NCBI GenBank assembly: GCA_052066835.1
Contig: JBQHRJ010000014.1
Reading direction: 5' to 3' (one strand)
Source of the DNA: UBA2821 sp902763335
GTDB taxonomy: Bacteria; Bacillota; Clostridia; Lachnospirales; Lachnospiraceae
DNA length: 64,000 nucleotides
The position numbers and the translations under genes are program-made. Under the pieces are notes generated by a model, which had not been told where the DNA came from, did no database searches, and worked only from the letters and a program-made list of their open reading frames with translations. This document shows, in pieces, positions 31,481 through 39,142 of this stretch. Numbering within the stretch: position 1 is the first letter of the stretch; every line of letters starts with the position of its first letter.

Positions 31481-31842
31481 TGTATACACAAGAAGATATA
31501 GAGAAACTGGCAGTCGATTTTGAACAATGTCAGAAAATTTTAGTTGCTCTAGGTGATGAAAATAGACAGCACATGATTTTGGAAATGATGAAAATGGGTG
31601 ATTGCAGAGGGGTTAGGGTAAATGAAATCACTGAAAAAACACATTTATCCAGACAGGCAGTATCTCATCACTTACAGATTTTAAAAGAAGCGGGCATATT
31701 AAAAATGAGACGTGAAGCAACAAAAAATTACTATTATTTTGACCCGGATATGAAAAGTGTCAGTTTGTTAATTGAAATCCTGCAAAAAGCAATTCGTATT
31801 ACTTCTGAATTGCCGGATAGGAGTAAGAGTGATGAAGATTGA
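31480..31842 (+). CDS. ArsR-family winged-helix regulator
   Basis: 120 residues; the ATG overlaps the TAA of the nitroreductase gene (TAATG). Winged HTH: ILVALGDENRQHMILEMMKMGDCRGVRVNEITEKTHLSRQAVSHHLQILKEAGILKMRREATKNYYYF. The recognition helix is SRQAVSHHLQILKEAGI. No metal-binding CxC motif of classic ArsR is present; the single cysteines (QCQK, DCRG) might sense thiol stress instead. It likely represses the nitroreductase operon in response to a ligand. Confidence 0.9.
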   Translation: MYTQEDIEKLAVDFEQCQKILVALGDENRQHMILEMMKMGDCRGVRVNEITEKTHLSRQAVSHHLQILKEAGILKMRREATKNYYYFDPDMKSVSLLIEILQKAIRITSELPDRSKSDED

Positions 31843-31972
31843 AACCATATTTGATGGTAAAAGGATACTTTGTGCAAAAGAAGAATATACTTACAATCGT
31901 CGCATCACGAATATAAAAAAGTCGTGGTGCGGCGATTTTTGGTTTATATGTAACTGCTTTCTGTTACGGTAA
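31832..31972 (+). pseudogene. Truncated reading frame running into repeat copy 2
   Basis: A frame starting GTGATG with GGAGTAAG ahead, overlapping the ArsR gene by 11 bases, reads MKIETIFDGKRILCAKEEYT and then runs into the 85-bp repeat (YNRRITNIKKSWCGDFWF) to stop inside it. Only the first 19 or so codons are unique. It looks like the start of a gene cut off by the repeat. I do not recognise the family. Confidence 0.45.
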
Positions 31973-31975
31973 AAT
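31891..31975. repeat. 85-bp direct repeat, copy 2 (with terminator hairpin)
   Basis: Matches copy 1 (29886-29970) at 81 of 85 positions, same orientation. It ends the ArsR transcript and also truncates the C terminus of the minus-strand membrane pseudogene to its right. Confidence 0.9.
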
Positions 31976-32465
31976 GCACAATATACATGCTGCCAGCAGG
32001 GCAGATAATGCAAAACTCGGTATTCCGCGGAGAAATGAATCTACATGTTTTTTTGGGTTTTGATACATTTCTTTTTCAGGAATAAATGAAAAACGGATTC
32101 TTGAGGTGTTTCTCCACCATACTAAATCGATTACAATTAAATCAAAAAGATTTAATGCTTCCCCGAATATAAGAAAATATATAAATGAGTACATAAAATT
32201 TTAAATACGAGAGTGTACTTTAAAATTGTACCGATAATACCAAAGATAACAGCGAATACAACAATATTACTTATTACAACCTTAAGCATATTTATACCGG
32301 CAGGTACTTTTTTAGACAAATTTTCATTCCGGTAAATCATATTCTGTATTTCGTCGGGATACGAACGGAAACCGAGCAGATTTTTTCATCTGTTCCGGTG
32401 TTTTTGTAGCATCCAAGCCAGAATAAAAGACAAAATACAAGTACTATCAATAGTTTAATTATCAT
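31964..32465 (-). pseudogene. Frameshifted small membrane protein
   Basis: On the minus strand an AAGGAAATT site leads to an ATG at 32465 (MIIKLLIVLVFCLLFWLGCY). The sensible reading shifts frame near 32390 (to KNLLGFRSYPDEIQNMIYRNENLSKK) and again near 32200 (to YSFIYFLIFGEALNLFDLIV, then VWWRNTSRIRFSF and FLRGIPSFALSALLAACI). Joined, the pieces make one protein of about 165 residues with four membrane helices, resembling hypothetical Lachnospiraceae membrane proteins. Two frameshifts and truncation of the end by the 85-bp repeat show it is inactive. Confidence 0.65.
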
Positions 32466-32469
32466 AGTT

Positions 32470-32819
32470 TTAATTTCCTTCTTTCTTAGATTTCAGCCCC
32501 AGCTCAGCCTCAAGACCGTGTAGTATAATATCCATTTCTTCCATAAATGCATTCTTGAAATCATCAGATATTCCGTTTATCATGGAATCGCTCATAATAA
32601 TTTCACATATGGAGGAAAATTCTGTAAGTGACAGAAGATTTATGGTCTGCACTGACAGGGTTCTGGAAGTTATTCCGCGATTGTACAGTTCATCATAGTA
32701 CGATTTTAAAAATCCGGTGCATTTTCCGATATATTCTTTTTTGAGATGGCTCATGTAACGACCGGAATCATTATTTAAAAGTACATGATACAGTGCAAAA
32801 TTTTTCTCGAGTATTCTGT
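32470..32819 (-). pseudogene. C-terminal remnant of a TetR-family regulator
   Basis: The frame reads ILEKNFALYHVLLNNDSGRYMSHLKKEYIGKCTGFLKSYYDELYNRGITSRTLSVQTINLLSLTEFSSICEIIMSD and ends EMDIILHGLEAELGLKS. That is the ligand-binding, dimer-forming half of a TetR/AcrR-type regulator; the N-terminal HTH of about 60 residues is missing. Directly at its broken edge begins, on the other strand, a fragment of a MATE transporter. The pair was probably divergently arranged with the regulator controlling the transporter, and one deletion removed the central part. Confidence 0.6.
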
Positions 32820-33116
32820 GCTGCAAATATTATTGTTCAGGCGGCGGTAAACAGTTTTGGGGAAGTAGCGACTGCGGGAAGTACGATAGCGATGAATTTT
32901 GAATATTTTGGTTATTATATGATAACTGTATTCGGACAGACTGCTACTACATTTGTCAGCCAGAATTATGCTGCCGGTAACAGAAAAAGATGTGTTAAGA
33001 CAATGGCAATATGTCTGATATGTTCAGTGGTTTTCAGTGCAATTATTACAGTTCCGCTATCATGGGTAGTGACAATAGTTTCAATGTGGGCAGCCTATAA
33101 ATTTATAGCAGAGTAA
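32818..33116 (+). pseudogene. Internal fragment of a MATE transporter
   Basis: The reading IIVQAAVNSFGEVATAGSTIAMNFEYFGYYMITVFGQTATTFVSQNYAAGNRKRCVKTM is unmistakably the second-half core of a MATE efflux protein (FGQTATTFVSQNYAAG matches the conserved NYGAG-type motif). About 250 N-terminal residues are missing. After VPLSW it jumps to a short unrelated-looking end (WAAYKFIAE), implying a second deletion near the C terminus. It has no start codon with a ribosome binding site. Confidence 0.7.
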
Positions 33117-33756
33117 ATTCATTGCGATTAAATTTAATTAACCCTTCATCTCTCATTTTGCACAATTCATTTGACATGGCACTTCGGTCGACGCACAGGA
33201 AGTCTGCCAATTGCTGCCTGTTAAATGGAATGTAAAAATGGCTGCAGTTTTGTTTTTTTGCTTCATCCGACAGATATGATAAAAGCTTTGCACGGGTGGA
33301 ACGTTTAGACATATGACCTATTTTTTGTACAAGCTTGCGGTTCTTTTCAGCAATTGTAAAAAGAAGGTTTTTAATTATATCTGTGTGAAATTTGCAGGCA
33401 GAGGGGCATACTGTAAGGATTCTGTTTATGTCAAATGCGATTATGGTACTGTCTTCTATGGCTATAACATCATTTAACATTGCTCCGCTTCCGGGAGCAA
33501 CATACACTTCTCCGAACATCTCACCAGAGTTAATAACATTCACTATGCTCCGGTTTCCCCAAAAATCATCACGTTGAACAAGAAGTTTCCCCTTTACCAG
33601 AACAGTAATCTGATTGATAAAGTCTCCCTCTCTGAAAACATAGTCACCATTTTTATAATCAACCGTTTCTGCTTGCAGACAGTTTAACATGGCAGAAATC
33701 TCATCGTTATCCACACCTGAAAAAAGCTGCGTCTTTTTTAAAATTTCCGTATACAT
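33103..33756 (-). CDS. Crp/Fnr-family transcription regulator
   Basis: 217 residues. N-terminal cyclic-nucleotide-binding-like beta roll (about 8-130): FSGVDNDEISAMLNCLQAETVDYKNGDYVFREGD, VLVKGKLLVQRDDFWGNRSIVNVINSGEMFGEVYV. A dimer helix follows, then a winged HTH (about 150-217): TRAKLLSYLSDEAKK, FNRQQLADFLCVDRSAMSNELCKMRDEGLIKFNRNEF. No four-cysteine cluster of Fnr is seen, so an iron-sulfur oxygen sensor is unlikely. It is divergent from the ferredoxin gene at 34051; in anaerobic Firmicutes such regulators often control redox or nitrosative-stress genes. It overlaps the end of the MATE remnant by 14 bases. Confidence 0.92.
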   Translation of the reverse strand: MYTEILKKTQLFSGVDNDEISAMLNCLQAETVDYKNGDYVFREGDFINQITVLVKGKLLVQRDDFWGNRSIVNVINSGEMFGEVYVAPGSGAMLNDVIAIEDSTIIAFDINRILTVCPSACKFHTDIIKNLLFTIAEKNRKLVQKIGHMSKRSTRAKLLSYLSDEAKKQNCSHFYIPFNRQQLADFLCVDRSAMSNELCKMRDEGLIKFNRNEFTLL

Positions 33757-33891
33757 ATTTCAAAAATCCCCCTTTTTGACAAAAATTTATTTCGTTGTAA
33801 AAACAACAGACATATATAAAATATTTTATTATAATGTGCCCATAAAGTCAAACAACAGTAATTTAACAATGTAAATATGGGATTTTTATAT

Positions 33892-34005
33892 AGTGAGTCA
33901 AAATGGTGCTATGCACCATCCGGACACAAATATGTGATATTGCAAGCTTGCTTGAAAATTCACATATTTGCGTCTGGATATCCCTGGAGGGGATTTTGAC
34001 TCACT
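33892..34005. repeat. Palindromic element with perfect 13-bp terminal inverted repeats
   Basis: AGTGAGTCAAAAT (33892-33904) and ATTTTGACTCACT (33993-34005) are perfect inverted repeats. Inside are a GGTGC/GCACC hairpin, a long hairpin (TCCGGACACAAATATGTGA with TCACATATTTGCGTCTGGA) and an ATCCC/GGGAT hairpin, so the whole element can fold as a cloverleaf. A degenerate relative lies at 40574-40642. Confidence 0.8.
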
Positions 34006-34050
34006 GATAAAAATTCTTATGACGCATAGCAAATGCAGAAGGAGATTAGT

Positions 34051-34755
34051 ATGATAAGAAAAATAATTAAAATCGATGAGGAAAAATGTAACGGATGTGG
34101 AGCATGTGCCACAGCCTGTCATGAAGGTGCCATTGAAATGGTAAATGGAAAGGCAAAACTTACACGCGAAAACTATTGTGACGGATTAGGTGACTGCTTA
34201 CCTGGCTGTCCTACAAATGCCATTACATTTGAGGAAAGAGAAGCACCTGCATACGATGAGGCAGCAGTAATGGCATCAAAGCAGAAAAAACAGCAGGAAA
34301 AGCTGCCTTGCGGATGTCCGGGTACCCAGTCTAAACAGATAAAAAGAGAAAACAATGAATGTTCCGTACCGGAAACTTCAGTAAGTTCAAAACTGTCACA
34401 GTGGCCGGTACAGATAAAACTTGTACCGATTCAGGCACCATACTTTGACGGGGCAGGACTTCTGATAGCGGCAGACTGTACAGCTTACGCTTATGGAAAT
34501 TTCCATAACGATTTTATACGAAACCGTGTAACACTGATTGGATGTCCTAAGCTTGATGACATTGATTATTCCGAAAAACTTACAGAGATAATAAGACGTA
34601 ATGACATTAAGAGTGTAACTATTGTCCGTATGGAAGTTCCGTGCTGCGGAGGGCTGGAATACGCTGCCAAAAAGGCATTGCAGGCGAGCGGAAAATTCAT
34701 TCCGTGGAGCGTAGTAACAATCTCTACAGATGGAAAAATATTGTCCCGTGAATAA
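34051..34755 (+). CDS. Ferredoxin-domain protein (two 4Fe-4S clusters)
   Basis: 234 residues from the ATG at 34051, with AAGGAG six bases upstream. The N terminus is a 2[4Fe-4S] domain: CNGCGACATAC (about 12-22) and, near 45-60, CDGLGDCLPGC, the variant cluster motif with longer spacing. The C-terminal part (about 110-234) reads WPVQIKLVPIQAPYFDGAGLLIAADCTAYAYGNFHNDFI, LIGCPKLDD and VPCCGGLEYAAKKAL, a Cys-rich domain common in such clostridial proteins. It probably moves electrons in anaerobic redox metabolism or sulfur/NO stress response. Divergent from a Crp/Fnr gene that may regulate it. Confidence 0.85.
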   Translation: MIRKIIKIDEEKCNGCGACATACHEGAIEMVNGKAKLTRENYCDGLGDCLPGCPTNAITFEEREAPAYDEAAVMASKQKKQQEKLPCGCPGTQSKQIKRENNECSVPETSVSSKLSQWPVQIKLVPIQAPYFDGAGLLIAADCTAYAYGNFHNDFIRNRVTLIGCPKLDDIDYSEKLTEIIRRNDIKSVTIVRMEVPCCGGLEYAAKKALQASGKFIPWSVVTISTDGKILSRE

Positions 34756-34803
34756 AAAATTATATATTGGCAAACCATAAGTTTAAAGTAACAGTTAGCA
34801 TAC

Positions 34804-34847
34804 AGGATTCAAGTGAAAAAAGCCCTTTTTTTGCACTCGAATCCTAT
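34804..34847. terminator. Hairpin after the ferredoxin gene
   Basis: AGGATTCAAGTG pairs with GCACTCGAATCCT; the loop holds A6 and T7-8 runs that extend the stem. It lacks a trailing T tract on the plus side but is likely a 3' end. Confidence 0.6.
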
Positions 34848-34855
34848 ACAGATAA

Positions 34856-35048
34856 TTGCAAAACTCCACTGTATACCATATCTTGTGCAAATTTATAGGC
34901 TGCATAAGCGACATTCTGAGGCGGCCGGCACTTAGCGGGTGCATATTATGCAGCCGCTTATGTACCGCTGCCAGCCGAGGATAGTGAAAACGTGTGAGCG
35001 TTGCAGCCTATAAATTGCACATGTTTGCATAAATATGGAGTTTTGCAA
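34856..35048. repeat. 193-bp MITE-like palindromic element
   Basis: Perfect 13-bp terminal inverted repeats (TTGCAAAACTCCA at 34856-34868, TGGAGTTTTGCAA at 35036-35048). Inside, TGTGCAAATTTATAGGCTGCA pairs with TGCAGCCTATAAATTGCACA, and CATAAGCG with CGCTTATG. Right-half sequence recurs at 10403-10521 and at 45558-45612. Confidence 0.85.
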
Positions 35049-35087
35049 ACAACTGTATATAAATTTAATTAGTCAGGGGAATTTAAA

Positions 35088-36152
35088 ATGTCATATAATG
35101 TAAATTTACCGGTTACAAATGAAAACGGCTGCTTTGAGATAAGGCTTGAAAGCATTGGAGGTCTTGGAGCAAATTTGTGCGGGAAAATGTTAGGAGATCT
35201 TGGAGCAGTTTATTTAGATTTAAACGCTGCAAGCTTTTCAAGTTACGGTTCGGAAAAACGCGGTTCGCCGGTGAAAGCCTATATAAGATACAGCCTGCCG
35301 GATGAAGAGATAAGGATAAACAGTCCTGTGGAAAATCCCCACATACTGTGTCTGTTTCATGAGGCAATGATAGGAAAACAGTCGGTTATGGCAGGGGTTA
35401 CGGAATGTACAAAAGTTATTGTCAATACAATGCAGAGTCCGGAAGAGATAAGAAAAAGGCTTAAAATGCATGCCGGCACAGTGTGCTGTATTGATGCAGG
35501 AAAAATAGCATTGGAGCGTCATACCAGAGTAAATACCGTCATGCTCGGTGCCATTGCCGGAGTGTCGGAATTTATTCCACTTGAGGCAGCATTGGATATA
35601 GTCAGGGATACACTTGGAAAAAAATCACCTTCCACTCTTGAGGCAAATCTTGATGGAGTAAGATGTGGATATACAGGCTATGAAATCAGAGAATTTGAAC
35701 CCGATGAAAAGTATGAACCGGAGCCGTACAAAGAACCTGAAAATAACTGGGGCTATGAAAATGCACCGATTGGAGGGATTAATACATGCTACGGTTCAAC
35801 CGTTTCAAATGACCTGTCTGCATCAAGGGAGGGGTATATTCCGATTTTTATAAAAGACAGATGTATCAATTGCGGACTGTGTGATTCAACGTGTCCTGAT
35901 ATGGTATTCAAATTCGTACCGGGTGAATACAAAGGAAGAAATATGATGGTAAATGAAGGGCTTGACTATCATTATTGCAAGGGATGTTTAAGATGCGTAG
36001 AGATATGTCCCTCAAATGCACTTGTAGAAGGCATAGAATGGGAACAGAAAGAACTTAAGAATTTCGTGAGAAATAAGGATTTGCTGCCAGACAGCATGAA
36101 TTATGTAAGTGTGGGGGCAAATTCATGGATGACATCAGAGTCGCCAAATTAA
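35088..36152 (+). CDS. 2-oxoacid:ferredoxin oxidoreductase, gamma and ferredoxin (delta) subunits fused
   Basis: 354 residues. The N-terminal part (about 15-195) is the gamma subunit: IRLESIGGLGANLCGKMLGDLGAVYLDLNAASFSSYGSEKRGSPVKAYIRYS, with the G-x-GG-Q/L-G pattern. A short acidic Pro linker (FEPDEKYEPEPYKEPENN) leads to a 2[4Fe-4S] domain (about 255-325): CINCGLCDSTCPD and CKGCLRCVEICPS. In related complexes this unit receives electrons from the thiamine-diphosphate subunit and passes them to free ferredoxin. The alpha/beta gene follows directly, 23 bp downstream. Pyruvate or branched-chain oxoacids could be the substrate. Confidence 0.9.
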   Translation: MSYNVNLPVTNENGCFEIRLESIGGLGANLCGKMLGDLGAVYLDLNAASFSSYGSEKRGSPVKAYIRYSLPDEEIRINSPVENPHILCLFHEAMIGKQSVMAGVTECTKVIVNTMQSPEEIRKRLKMHAGTVCCIDAGKIALERHTRVNTVMLGAIAGVSEFIPLEAALDIVRDTLGKKSPSTLEANLDGVRCGYTGYEIREFEPDEKYEPEPYKEPENNWGYENAPIGGINTCYGSTVSNDLSASREGYIPIFIKDRCINCGLCDSTCPDMVFKFVPGEYKGRNMMVNEGLDYHYCKGCLRCVEICPSNALVEGIEWEQKELKNFVRNKDLLPDSMNYVSVGANSWMTSESPN

Positions 36153-36175
36153 ATGAGCAGTTAAGGAGTGGGAGA

Positions 36176-38368
36176 GTGAATAATCAAAAATTAATATTTG
36201 AAAGCGGAAATGAGCTTGCGGCATATGCAGCAAAGCAGATAAATTATCATGTGATGGGATATTATCCGATTACCCCGTCCACACAGATAGCTGAACTTTT
36301 AGATGACATGAAGGCAAAGGGTATGCACGATATTTATATGATGCCGGCGGAAGGTGAACACAGTGCGGCAGGTATGTGCTATGGTGCGTCAGTGGGAGGC
36401 GGAAGAGTGATTAATGCAACCAGTGCTAACGGACTTATGTATGCACTTGAGCAGCTTCCCGTACAGTCGGGAACCAGATTTCCGATGTTACTGAATGTTG
36501 CATGCCGTACCATATCAGGACCATTATCGATAAAAGGGGATCACAGTGACATCATGTATACACTGAATACCGGATGGATTATACTATTTGCCAATACTCC
36601 GCAGCAGGTATATGACTTTAATATCTGTGGACTTAAAATTGCAGAGAAAGTTAAACTTCCGGTGATAGTTGCATTTGACGGATTCTTTACAAGTCATCAG
36701 AAGAGAAAAGCATGGGTATTTGAAAATGATGATAACGTTAAGGAGTTTTTGGGACAGTATAAGCCTGAGTACGATATTCTCGACATTGAACATCCGATAA
36801 CAGTCGGATCATATATGAATGAGCCGGATGTAATGAATAATAAGTATCAGCTCCACCTTGCCATGGAGCAGGCAAGGGCAGACATAGCGGAAATATTTAG
36901 CGGATATGAGAATATCTCAGGACGGCAATATCTGATGACTGAGGAGTATCAGACACAGGAAAGTGATGTTATATTGTTTGTTCTCGGTTCGTCATATCAT
37001 ACAGCTAAGGTTGCGGTTGACAGGCTTAGAAATGAAGGTAAAAAAGTTGGAGTATTTACTATCAGTGTGCTGCGTCCGTTTCCAAAAGAAGAAATCTGTA
37101 ATATATGCAAAAGTGCAGAGAAGGTTATAGTGGCTGACAGACAGGACAGTTACGGTGCCGGTGGCGGAAATATGTCATTGGAGATAAAGGCAGCATTTCA
37201 GGAGCATAATATAAATGCAAAAGTCATAAGCAGAGTATATGGACTGGGCGGAAGAGATTTTTATGTTGAAGATGCCGTGAGTCTGTTTAATACGGCATAT
37301 GAAAATGAGGTAAAGACATTTGATTATATCGGGGTATATAAAGGAAATGATAAATTTAAGGAGCCACGATATTTTAATGTCATATCTGAGGATGAGGCAA
37401 CACCGGCGTATTTAAAAAATGAACCCGTGAAAGTAAATATGAATGAAGCTACATCCATGCCTATGCGTGTGGCACCAGGGCATGGTGCATGTCCGGGATG
37501 CGGTATACCCGTCAATCTGAATCTGCTTTTAAAAGGAATAGCAGGAAATGTTATATTGCTGTTTCAGACAGGATGTGCCATGGTAGTTACTACATCGTAT
37601 CCTAAAACATCGTTTCGTATACCGTATATTCACAACCTGTTTCAAAATGGGGCTGCCACACTCTCAGGACTTGCAGAAATGTTTAGAATAAGGCAGAAAA
37701 GAGGAGAGTACCCTGACGGTGATATCACATTTATCATGGTAAGCGGAGACGGCGGAATGGATATTGGAATGGGTTCGGCACTTGGCACCGCCATAAGAAA
37801 TGAAAAGCTTATTATATTTGAGTATGACAATGGCGGGTATATGAACACCGGATATCAGTTGTCATATTCTACGCCTAAGGGGGCCAGAACTACCACCTCA
37901 CATGTAGGTAAAAATCAGTATGGAAAGCAGTTTTTTAATAAGGATATGCCGATGATGATGGCTGCGACGCATATGCCATATGTGGCAACGGTGGCGGAAT
38001 CAAATCCGGTGGATTTTATTCAAAAGGCGGCAAAAGCAAAGAAATATGCGGATAATGTGGGAACGGCATATATAAGAGCATTATCAGCATGTCCGCTCAA
38101 CTGGAATGATGTACCGAGATATGAGAGAAATGTAATAGGTGCTGCTGTGAATTCCTGTTATTTTCCTTTATATGAAGTGGAGGATGGCAGATTTTCAATA
38201 AACTACAATCCCGAAAAGACCAATAAAAAAATCCCCATCTCAGAATGGCTTGGGATGATGGGAAGAACCAGACACTTGACCAAATCTGAGTATGGGGAGA
38301 TTCTTGATGAAATTCAAAGTGAAACCGACAAACGCTGGAACATGTTAAAAGCACTTGCCGGAATATAA
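36176..38368 (+). CDS. 2-oxoacid:ferredoxin oxidoreductase, alpha and beta subunits fused
   Basis: 730 residues. I place the start at GTG 36176 (MNNQKLIFESGNELAAYAAKQ) because AAGGAG lies seven bases upstream; an in-frame ATG at 36125 overlaps the previous gene and has no site. Residues about 1-400 are the alpha subunit: GYYPITPSTQIAELL, MMPAEGEHSAAGMCYGASVGGGR, SGPLSIKGDHSD. From about 425 the beta subunit begins: APGHGACPGCGIP (cluster cysteines), FQTGCAMV, and the thiamine diphosphate motif GDGGMDIGMGSALGTAIRNEKLIIFEYDNGGYMNTG. It oxidatively decarboxylates a 2-oxoacid to acyl-CoA, reducing ferredoxin. Usually alpha and beta are separate or all four subunits are one chain; this two-plus-two split is less usual. 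Confidence 0.9.
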   Translation: MNNQKLIFESGNELAAYAAKQINYHVMGYYPITPSTQIAELLDDMKAKGMHDIYMMPAEGEHSAAGMCYGASVGGGRVINATSANGLMYALEQLPVQSGTRFPMLLNVACRTISGPLSIKGDHSDIMYTLNTGWIILFANTPQQVYDFNICGLKIAEKVKLPVIVAFDGFFTSHQKRKAWVFENDDNVKEFLGQYKPEYDILDIEHPITVGSYMNEPDVMNNKYQLHLAMEQARADIAEIFSGYENISGRQYLMTEEYQTQESDVILFVLGSSYHTAKVAVDRLRNEGKKVGVFTISVLRPFPKEEICNICKSAEKVIVADRQDSYGAGGGNMSLEIKAAFQEHNINAKVISRVYGLGGRDFYVEDAVSLFNTAYENEVKTFDYIGVYKGNDKFKEPRYFNVISEDEATPAYLKNEPVKVNMNEATSMPMRVAPGHGACPGCGIPVNLNLLLKGIAGNVILLFQTGCAMVVTTSYPKTSFRIPYIHNLFQNGAATLSGLAEMFRIRQKRGEYPDGDITFIMVSGDGGMDIGMGSALGTAIRNEKLIIFEYDNGGYMNTGYQLSYSTPKGARTTTSHVGKNQYGKQFFNKDMPMMMAATHMPYVATVAESNPVDFIQKAAKAKKYADNVGTAYIRALSACPLNWNDVPRYERNVIGAAVNSCYFPLYEVEDGRFSINYNPEKTNKKIPISEWLGMMGRTRHLTKSEYGEILDEIQSETDKRWNMLKALAGI

Positions 38369-38373
38369 AATCA

Positions 38374-38895
38374 TTAGATAGAGTCGGTAAGTTTTCTTAT
38401 ACCGGCTTTTTCAAGTACACTCATTATTCCGTAAAATACGATAATGTTTATAACGCCTTCTGCGAGAAGTCCCGGTGTGGATGCAAGTCCTGATGCTATC
38501 GAACCGTACAGTATTGCGCCGGCAACTGTGTATCCGAATGCCATAAATAACATTGATACAATGGAACCGATAAAGGTCTGCACAGAGTAAAGTTTTACAC
38601 CGTCCTTACGGAGTGAGAATATTCCACAGGCAATAAGTGCAATAATTACTTTTATAATGATAGTGGAAGGTGCCCAGATAGGATATCCGGTCAGGACATC
38701 AGCTAAGGATGCACCGGCACCGCCTGCTATACATCCGACCCATGGACCAAACATGAAACATGCAAGAAGAATCATGCTGTCACCGAGATTCGCATATCCG
38801 AGAGGAATAGGAATCTGGATAAAGGCCGTCATAATATAAGTAAGAGCTATAAATACAGCGGTTATACAGGTTTTCATAACATTGTTTTTCTTCAT
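38374..38895 (-). CDS. ECF transporter S component (vitamin uptake)
   Basis: 173 residues with five to six membrane helices. Features of small ECF substrate-binding subunits: an N-terminal KTCITAVFIALTYIMTAFIQIPIPLGYANLGDSMILLACFMFGPWVG, where the NLGDS/G motif faces the ligand, and GGAGASLADVLTGYPIWAPSTIIIKVIIALIACGIF. It binds a vitamin or precursor outside and works with shared EcfA/A'/T proteins encoded elsewhere. The substrate is not given by sequence; the next gene is a thiamine-dependent enzyme on the other strand, converging by 5 bp, which is only circumstantial. Confidence 0.85.
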   Translation of the reverse strand: MKKNNVMKTCITAVFIALTYIMTAFIQIPIPLGYANLGDSMILLACFMFGPWVGCIAGGAGASLADVLTGYPIWAPSTIIIKVIIALIACGIFSLRKDGVKLYSVQTFIGSIVSMLFMAFGYTVAGAILYGSIASGLASTPGLLAEGVINIIVFYGIMSVLEKAGIRKLTDSI

Positions 38896-39053
38896 AATTG
38901 TTCTCCGTTCCGAAGTGAAAATTGTTTCATTTCTTATAATAAATATTTAAATTTGATTTTAAATGAGATAATACTATATAAGTGGCATGCTATAAAGTGC
39001 CAAATCATGTAAAACTAACCATACCAATTCATATATAAAGATTTAAAAACCAC

Positions 39054-39100
39054 TTGACAAAGAAATTAAAAGACGTATAATGTAGTTATCAATACTACAT
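39054..39100 (+). promoter_or_regulatory. PAQR/hemolysin III gene promoter with perfect inverted repeat
   Basis: TTGACA (39054-39059), 16 bp, TATAAT (39076-39081). A perfect 7-7-7 palindrome, ATGTAGT-TATCAAT-ACTACAT (39080-39100), overlaps the end of the -10 box and the start point. It should be an operator; the repressor is unknown. Confidence 0.75.
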
Positions 39101-39142
39101 GACAAAAGAAAGTAAACTATAATATGAAAGGTGGTAACTGAT

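Larger units (their letters stand above)
34756..35087. other. Intergenic region between ferredoxin and POR genes
   Basis: 332 bp: hairpin (34804-34847), then the 193-bp palindromic element (34856-35048), then the ribosome binding region of the oxidoreductase gene. No other signal is seen; the promoter of the POR genes is unclear and may lie inside the element. Confidence 0.6.

Noticed and set aside
32793..33116. The MATE fragment as a small intact protein
   Set aside because: It starts in the middle of the second MATE half and lacks a ribosome binding site.
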